A model generated the notes under the pieces. That model saw nothing but the letters and a program-made list of their open reading frames with translations, did not search any database and had not been told where the DNA came from. From assembly GCA_003427395.1 (NCBI GenBank), contig BFEA01000374.1, forward strand, positions 330,556 to 375,832: a DNA stretch of 45,277 bases. Direction: 5' to 3'. The stretch comes from Chara braunii (lineage: Eukaryota; Streptophyta; Charophyceae; Charales; Characeae). Positions 39,718 to 45,277 of the stretch are shown here, in pieces (the stretch's first letter is position 1; every line of letters starts with the position of its first letter). Made by a program: the position numbers and the translations under genes.

Positions 39718-40771
39718 TGCAAGGAACATGAATATGGACGAAGCAAAGAAATCCCAATTGCAAATCACACTGAAGTCCAGGTAGTCAAAGCAAGAGCAGA
39801 TAACACATTGGAACTGAGCAATCATCCATTTGAGAACGATACAGCAAAAGTCGTGAGTCAATGCCCAAGCCCAATCGGCCAACACCAACAACATTACCCG
39901 AAGTAGCCTTCTCTCCTGAATGGCGCCAGGCGCCCTATCTACTCTACAGCCTATCCTACAACTACAGTCATGGAAGCAACCAGACGACTTGACGACCAGC
40001 TAGTGATGACGTCAACACCAATGCCGACCTCCTCCTCCACCAGGTACGTCACTCTCTCTTGTCCCTCACTCTCCCTTGTTATCCCACACAGCGCCCTTCA
40101 CTTTCCGAAGAACCACCTTCGCCCTCACCTCCTCCAACGCCCTCCTGCAGCCTGGCTATGGCTGCCAACGCCCTGCGCCCAAACTGCGCTCTACCGCTTA
40201 GCGCCGGCCTGGCTTCCTAGCGCTACATCTGCTCCAGCACGTGCATTAGCGCAGCAGCGTGCCGACATTGCACGCAAACGCCAAGATCCCTCCCCAGTCG
40301 CATGCTCTGCCTATATGCCAAGCTGCGTGTGGGCGGCTGCGTTTGAGCCTGTGCCTGCCCCCACCCCCCCCGTATCTACGCCCAGGCCCAATGCAGACAA
40401 GGGCCCAGGCCGTACAGTTGTGCCTCTTTCATCAAGGCCTTCGTCCAGATTCAGATAGTAGGCCGGTTTCCTATTGGCATTTTCGGTCTCTATGTCCAGC
40501 ATGCAATGTCGGCCTCACGTTTATGCGCCCAGGGCCTAACCAATACTGGGGCCCTGGTCCTTCTGCATTTGCAGGGATCTGGTACTCGGTGCACTCCAAC
40601 CAACTGGCGTGCGGCAACTGTCTAGACCCCACTTCGTGAAATGTTGAATGAAAAGGCCGCTCGTTGATTTGCTGGCCCGCCTTCACTTAGGGCGGGCACT
40701 AGGCTTGCTGGGGGCCTTAGCCAAGAACATGTACATCACGGCAAGGCCCCTTTGAGGGCTCAATCCTCACA
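39718..40771 (-). repeat. 5' LTR of element D
   Basis: On the minus strand it is TGTGAGGATTGAGCCC...CCTTGCA, 1054 bp. It is intact and serves as template to interpret the damaged 3' LTR. A minus-strand 'catatagg' near 40310-40320, with a similar word in LTR A, is a possible TATA region. The plus-strand frames here (39970-40458, 40259-40639) are by-products. Confidence 0.92.
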
Positions 40772-40775
40772 CGTC
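40772..40775. other. target-site duplication, right of element D
   Basis: CGTC matches 31529-31532. Confidence 0.7.
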
Positions 40776-40946
40776 TGTTCTTGTGTTTTTATTTTTTTTA
40801 TTTTTTTATTTTGGGGTCGGCGGGGTGTAGACGGCTCCTGCGCAGCCACCCTCCCGCCTCGATCCCGACAGTTCCGTCTGCGACGTGGCTGGAAACCCTG
40901 TGAACGGTCGTCCACTTATTTAGGGTCCTGTGACCGGCCGGTCACG
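40776..40946. mobile_element. unclassified palindrome-rich insertion, right part
   Basis: It is the continuation of 30424-31532 beyond element D. It ends with the perfect 16-bp palindrome gtgaccggccggtcac (40930-40945). Its reverse complement contains 'gaccgttcacagggt', which resembles the left edge 'ccgttcactgttcacgggg', so the two may be terminal inverted repeats of one element. Confidence 0.4.
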
Positions 40947-41004
40947 TGTTGGGGATCCTATTGGGACTCCTATCATTCAAACCCTTCAGAAAATCCTAAA
41001 CTCT

Positions 41005-41140
41005 TTCCTGCTTATCGCATGTCTGATGACATACTATTCTTTATTGACAATTTCGAAGAAAAAATATAAATTCCTGCCTGCTTATAGCATGTCTGATGAC
41101 ATACTCTTCTTTATTGACAATATCGAAGAAAACATGTGAA
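41005..41140. repeat. 70-bp tandem duplication in C2
   Basis: 'gcatgtctgatgacatact' occurs at 41017 and 41087 with nearly identical following sequence to 'gaagaaaa'. B has a single copy. Confidence 0.85.
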
Positions 41141-42145
41141 TTCCTCACAAAGAAGAAATCAAAACCCTGATTATTGGGGAGTGCCATGATGTTGAGGGTC
41201 ATTTCGGATTTAAACCATCAGTACTTGGCCCATACATCGGCCACGGGGTGTTTTCGTTAACGCCCCACAACTTTCAGACGTCGAGGTACCGGTCCTCAAA
41301 GGCTGGCACCGCCAGCCAAAACACTGTTTTCTTGTTGCGCTGGCGGGTTAGCGCGAAATGGCGTGCAGGCCGTTTTCAGGCTCGACATTGGCAGCTAGGC
41401 CAAGTACTAGTGGTTTAAGAAGACATTTGCTAACACGCGTGAGCTTTTTGAATGGCAAGGGATGAAAGAAGATGTGCTAACCTATGTGAGAACTTGTCTT
41501 GTTTGTCAGAGAAACAAGTCGTCTCATGAGAATCCTTTGGGACTGCTCAGACCGCTCCCTATTCCAAGTGAGCCAAGTGAGTCCATTTCCATTGACTTCA
41601 TGAGTTTCACCAAAAGTCGAAATGGGAACAGTCAAGTAATGGTGATTGTTGATAGGTTCTCAAAATACGCAATGTTCATTCCTTTACCATCTAAAGCTAG
41701 AACGAAAAGATCCAGATGCTCCGGTAGGGATGTACGGTTCATAGGCCAGCAATGTTAAAAGCTCATGGAAGCCTATGGCACAAGGTTGACGATGTCATCA
41801 GGTAGACACCCTTAAATAAATGGCCAAACTGAGCAGATGAACCGGTTGTGCCAACAACGTTTGCGCATGTATGTTCGGCCAGACCAAATCGATTGGGATG
41901 AGAACTTACCCAAGATTGCAAGTGCACATAACAATATTGTTCACACTATTACAGGTAGGACACCAAACGCACTGCATAAAGGTTGGAAGTCGAGTCGCCC
42001 TGGAAGACGACAGCAACAGTACAAGGTGAAGGTCAAGACGCAACCTGAATCCGAATCCCGATGGTTTAGCAAGAAAGAACTTCTACCTATTGCACCTGAT
42101 ATTGTTGCAGCGTATGAGTGTGGGTTGAAAAAACGCCAAGCCTAA
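41129..42145 (+). pseudogene. integrase and chromodomain-tail remnant (element C2)
   Basis: The zinc finger starts IIGECHDVEGHFGF (both His present). It is split by the MITE at 41214-41414 and continues to CLVCQRNK, both Cys present. The core keeps the first Asp (SIDFMSF). A deletion before RDVRFIG removes the strand leading to the second Asp, stops lie near 41756 and 41814, and the segment with the third acidic residue is followed at 41837 by MNRLCQQRLR. A further deletion after ALHKGWK removes the GPY/F module and joins directly to the chromodomain tail QQYKVKVKT...SRWFSKKELLPIAP. It is not functional. Confidence 0.8.
41214..41414. mobile_element. 201-bp MITE with TTAA target duplication
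   Basis: TTAA at 41210-41213 and 41415-41418 flanks it. The ends are inverted: left ACCATCAGTACTTGGCC, right reverse complement ACCACTAGTACTTGGCC (15 of 17). Removing the insert plus one TTAA restores the integrase frame seen in relatives (GGA TTT AAG AAG). TTAA duplication is the hallmark of the piggyBac superfamily, so this is a candidate non-autonomous piggyBac-like element. It has no coding capacity. The interior is GC-rich with short palindromes. Confidence 0.85.
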
Positions 42146-42178
42146 AAGAAACTTATTTCTGCGATGGAACTGGAAATT

Positions 42179-42191
42179 GGGCCGGATGGAA
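42179..42191 (+). other. polypurine tract of element C2
   Basis: 'gggccggatggaa' is immediately followed by TGCAATAAC of the LTR, parallel to aagggggatggaa/TG in element D. Confidence 0.65.
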
Positions 42192-43273
42192 TGCAATAAC
42201 TCAGCTCAAATCTGCATTAGTCGTGGGCTGTAGGTCGTCACTTTTGGTCAAAGCCCCGAAATAGGGGTCAAAAGTCATGCCCTAAGTCTTGGTAATGCCA
42301 GGACAAAGGCCTGATGTCAAGGGGTACCCAAGACAAGATCGAAACTGGCCTTCAGAGCCCCTACGTGAAGCAGTTGACCCTGGGAAAGTCAACGGTCAAC
42401 CCCAGCTCGGGAATCCAGGCCCAGAAGTCAAAGTCAACCCGCTGGTCAACCTCGGCCGTAGATTGGATGCACATGATTGGTTGTCCGGTCCAAGTGGGAC
42501 ATGTGGGGAATATGCAACTGTATGACATCCAGGCCATTGGCTGCCAACAGATCTGGGACGTCGTACCCAGGAGACCAGTGGCTGGTCAACGTGAGTCAAC
42601 ACTATAAGTTGACCCAGCCCCTGATTGAGATCATTCAGTCTTGTGCGCTCTGCTTGACACTGGCTTGATGCTAGTGCGACGATGCGAGACTGCTGCAGCT
42701 TTATGTTGGTGCCATTCTCTGTGTGCAGGCGCTAGCCTTGGGTGATTATGCTGGTGTGGCCATTGCCACATTGATTGCAGCATTGACGAGAGAGACGGCG
42801 AGGAAGAGGGGGATCTGAACTGTGAGATTGGTTGAGTGATGAGGAGAACCTTACCTGAACGTACCTGTGTCGCTGCGTGTGCTTGATGCACGTCTCCAAG
42901 AGGAAGATCTGCGCCATCCTCCTTGGTCGTAGCTGACGTGGCAGGAGGATGGGCGCCTTGTTGTGACCTGTTCGTCATATGTGTCAGTGATGGTCAGGGA
43001 AGAGCTGTACTGCTGACATGGCGAGAGTGTGGGAGAGCTGAGGAAATGGGCAAAGAAGAGGTTTCTGCTTCATTGATTCGTGTGGAAACTCTCCTCCTCC
43101 TCCTCCCTGTCTTTCCTCCCACCTTCCTCATTCTCTTCTTGATGATCGGGACATTGGAAGACTATGTGTGACGAGCATGGTTCCATAAACGATTTTTGGA
43201 GACAATGATGTTGCGCTGTGACAGACTTGTATCTCGACATTTGTGAGCTTCTCATCTGACTGGGTTCATTACA
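42192..43273 (+). repeat. 3' LTR of element C2
   Basis: It begins TGCAATAACTCAGCTC and ends GGGTTCATTACA, 1082 bp. It is homologous along its length to LTR B (9315-10391). TATAA lies at 42603-42607. The target duplication cannot be checked because the left end of the element is lost. Confidence 0.85.
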
Positions 43274-44187
43274 ATTCCTGGTTTCTGCTGAAATCACTTG
43301 TGTTGCTTTGATTGGCATGTATCGTGTGACCTTGGAGTGCTTGCATGGTTGCGAAGTGGGAGTCAAATTGAGTGGGATAATTGCAGCAGCAGAGCTAGCA
43401 ATAGGACTAAAACAGGCAACAACATCATGTCATCAACAACTGAAAAATACAAAGAACTTCTGAACCATACATACGTGATCCTCTGTGTCTCTGGAACAAG
43501 GACCCCCGTCAAATTGATCATCTGCACCTCTTTTATGCTGCGCAAAGTCATCCAACACCAGTGCACAGTTCATTCGTGATTATCAGGTGATCCATCATGA
43601 TTAGAAGAATTTCTCAGTCTCAGAAAACAAAAGATGGGCCAGCGACAATCCCCGCATATGAGAAAAGGAGTGTTGATGATAGTTAAATCATTGGGTGAGT
43701 AGAATAGGTAGAAGGAATGATGACATCAATGAGGACAAACAGGCTGAGTGTAGTTTATCCGGGAAAAGGAGTGACCACCCAGTTGCGGATTGTTGCTGTG
43801 TTTGGTAGTAAGGCTCTGAAAGCAAATTGCAATGATTAGGACTTCTTTATTTGAAAGACATTGAAGTTTGAAGTTTGAACAAAACTTCATGTACGAAAAA
43901 TGGAAGAAGTCAGGCACTCACAAGCATTGTATAGAAAGCAAGCTTTTCATATTATAAACGGTAATCCATGACCCTATTTTAAACTGACAAGGGAGAAGAA
44001 CAATGTTTGGAGCAACAAGCAAGACAGATCATATTGGAGATACGATAACGAAATGAGGTTGTTCATTGCAGTCAATTTTCTCGGCAGTGCATCAATGATC
44101 TGAAAAGTCAAAGTGCACGTGTCACTCTTTGTCTCTTTCTGTGTGTCTGAATCTCCATTCCTCTGTGCGTGTCGCAGCCTCAGTTTC

Positions 44188-44191
<4 letters not shown>
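43274..44191. other. anonymous stretch
   Basis: Nothing recognisable is seen beyond small chance frames (for example plus 43298-43579). It is AT-moderate with no repeats of the families above. Confidence 0.4.

Positions 44192-44272
<81 letters not shown>
44192..44272. repeat. (CT)n microsatellite, then short (GT)n
   Basis: About 40 CT units, followed by GT units to 44280. Neighbouring Ser/Leu and Arg/Glu frames derive from it. Confidence 0.97.
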
Positions 44273-44281
<9 letters not shown>

Positions 44282-44325
44282 CATCATTGTTGTTAGTGTC
44301 TTTGCCCTTGCTGTTGTTCCACTGT

Positions 44326-44508
44326 ATGTGTGCTGTAAGTTGTCACCACAACAATCCCTTTTCCACCCAGATGAATAGATCCAAAATTGGAAAAGATCTA
44401 CCGCTCTAGCAAGCAACATGAACCACACATAATGACTCCTTATGTGCGTTGTGAATTGTCACCACAACAATCCCTTTTCCACCAACATGAGGAGATCCAA
44501 AATTGAAA
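44326..44508. repeat. duplicated 67-bp block, 116 bp apart
   Basis: 44326-44392 and 44442-44508 share 'tgtcaccacaacaatccctt', 'ttccacc', 'gagatccaaaattg' and more. About 50 unrelated bases lie between them. Confidence 0.8.
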
Positions 44509-44779
44509 CAGCTTTACTTCTACTGCAAACAGCATGATGTGTCTGTGTCTGTTTTCAAAGAACCCCAGACTCTCTCTCTCCCATTACATCCACAAATCAT
44601 CACAGATACAGATAGGCAATATAGTAGAAAATGCAAGGTTGGCCACATTTGGGTGGTTAAGTGCCAAATGCCCACATACTCGTCTGCCGCTGAATCGGCA
44701 CACTTGCACAAATTTATTATAATCTATAAAAGTATGGAGGGCATAATGAAACGGTATTCACCAATTCGTGGTAGCTGAG
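44509..44779. other. anonymous stretch
   Basis: No gene or repeat was recognised. Confidence 0.35.
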
Positions 44780-44940
44780 GTAGATCCCAGGGCTCGATCC
44801 CTAGTTTCCCAACTTACCTGTGTACAATACCAGCGTCAACTCGAAGAGTTGAACCTGCGACCTGTAGAACCGCCAGTGGTAGGTAGGTCTGTCGTAGGTC
44901 TATAGGTAGCCAGGATTCGATCCGTAGACCTATAGACTAG
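44780..44940. other. tRNA-T-arm-like motifs and a 9-bp hairpin
   Basis: 'gggctcgatccc' near 44791, 'caggttcaactc' on the minus strand near 44855 and 'ggattcgatcc' near 44912 resemble the RNA polymerase III B box. 44898-44906 pairs perfectly with 44929-44937 (gtctatagg/cctatagac) around the last motif. No cloverleaf could be drawn, so this is at most a tRNA-derived SINE relic. Confidence 0.3.
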
Positions 44941-44970
44941 AAGGCTAGCTGCAGTCCTTCTAGAAGGTTG

Positions 44971-45104
44971 GCAAGTGGTCAAGTGGTGCAGGCAAGTGGT
45001 CAAGTGGTGGTCAAGTGGTGCAGGCAAGTGGTCAAGTGGTGCAGGCAAGTGGTCAAGTGGTGCAGCCAAGTGGTCAAGTGGTGCAGGCAAGTGGGCAAGT
45101 GGTG
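44971..45104. repeat. 21-bp minisatellite
   Basis: About six units of 'caagtggtcaagtggtgcag' plus one base, some shortened, are joined in direct orientation. A minus-strand frame across it encodes a Pro-Ala-Pro-Leu-Asp-His repeat and is a by-product. Confidence 0.9.
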
Positions 45105-45277
45105 TGACTAAAGCAAGCCCATGTTGGAGAGAGTCTAGAAAGTACCAGTCCGGTCCAGCAAGTACGACGGGGGGAACTGTGTGCACCATGGGCCAGGGAC
45201 ACAAGGCAGACCAATGCAGCACAGAAGCATAAATCAAGAGGCTGCGTCCATTCATTCATTCATTCCTGCGGATGCCA

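Larger units (their letters stand above)
31533..40771 (-). mobile_element. complete Ty3/gypsy (chromovirus-type) element D
   Basis: On the minus strand the order is 5' LTR (40771-39718), PBS (39714-39703), leader, gag (38416-36551), protease, RT, RNase H, integrase with chromodomain-like tail (to 32936), polypurine tract (32912-32899) and 3' LTR (32898-31533). The total is about 9.24 kb including gap. Target duplications flank it. The order PR-RT-RH-IN defines Ty3/gypsy. The LTRs are alike at roughly 97% in the first 340 bp compared by eye, so insertion was fairly recent. Nonsense codons and frameshifts make it non-autonomous as assembled. It sits inside the palindrome-rich DNA that itself separates C1 and C2. 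Confidence 0.92.
40947..43273 (+). mobile_element. Ty3/gypsy element C2, 3' half with MITE insertion
   Basis: It begins at the linker between RNase H and integrase and runs through integrase, a chromodomain tail, the polypurine tract and the 3' LTR. It is homologous to B (from 14997 on). It may be the other half of C1, with about 400 bp of RNase H lost at the break. However, the 5' LTR end of C1 is unlike this LTR, so C1 and C2 may be two different copies. Confidence 0.75.

Noticed and set aside
33428-40771. Element D as an infectious retrovirus
   Set aside because: No envelope-like frame lies between integrase and the 3' LTR; the tail is chromodomain-like.

Overview
This window is repeat-dominated nuclear DNA of a eukaryote, most likely from the green lineage. 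The clues are several Ty3/gypsy (chromovirus-type) LTR retrotransposons whose primer-binding sites match initiator tRNA-Met, chromodomain-like integrase tails, long CT/TTC/GATT microsatellites, assembly gaps and no compact operons. The element-rich, GC-moderate texture would fit a large streptophyte-alga genome such as Chara, but that organism guess is an inference from memory and not proven here. I see no rRNA gene, no convincing tRNA gene, no CRISPR array and no intact host gene. The only open frame that does not look transposon-derived is an orphan of 213 codons at 2969-3610.

Layout: 1-500 holds a 127-bp tandem repeat with an almost perfect 80-bp inverted repeat. 500-4260 is anonymous apart from hairpins and the orphan frame, which ends near an AATAAA and an A20 tract. 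4266-4660 is copy 1 of a GC-rich repeat family that I call R3. 4685-8807 is element A, a truncated minus-strand Ty3 element (gag, leader, PBS, one LTR). 9315-15550 is element B, a plus-strand Ty3 element with its 5' LTR, PBS, gag and pol, all broken and cut off inside integrase. 15550-17760 is anonymous. 17770-18517 is an array of about nine hairpins that share a loop but have different, self-complementary arms. 18815-21430 and 23060-24925 are two copies of a larger non-coding unit: a ~123-bp satellite, a middle part, hairpins, then R3. Between them, at 21432-22700, lies the 3' end of another Ty3 element (chromodomain tail, polypurine tract, LTR start). 25000-27700 is anonymous, partly strongly pyrimidine-biased, with microsatellites.

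The right third is a nested structure. Plus-strand Ty3 remnants C1 (about 27717-30421) and C2 (40947-43273) flank palindrome-rich DNA (30424-31532 and 40776-40946). Into that DNA element D was inserted (31533-40771, minus strand). D is the best-preserved element: both LTRs, a CGTC target duplication, PBS, polypurine tract, gag, protease, RT, RNase H, integrase and a chromodomain-like tail. All RT, RNase H and integrase catalytic residues are present, but D carries nonsense codons, frameshifts and a ruined zinc knuckle, so it is not autonomous as assembled. C2 contains a 201-bp MITE flanked by TTAA. 43274-45277 is anonymous sequence with a CT microsatellite, a duplicated 67-bp block, tRNA-T-arm-like hairpins and a 21-bp minisatellite.

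The signal most worth following is the hairpin array at 17.8-18.5 kb. Its stems change sequence from copy to copy yet stay complementary while the loop is conserved. Other sequence-divergent hairpins sit just upstream of all three R3 copies.
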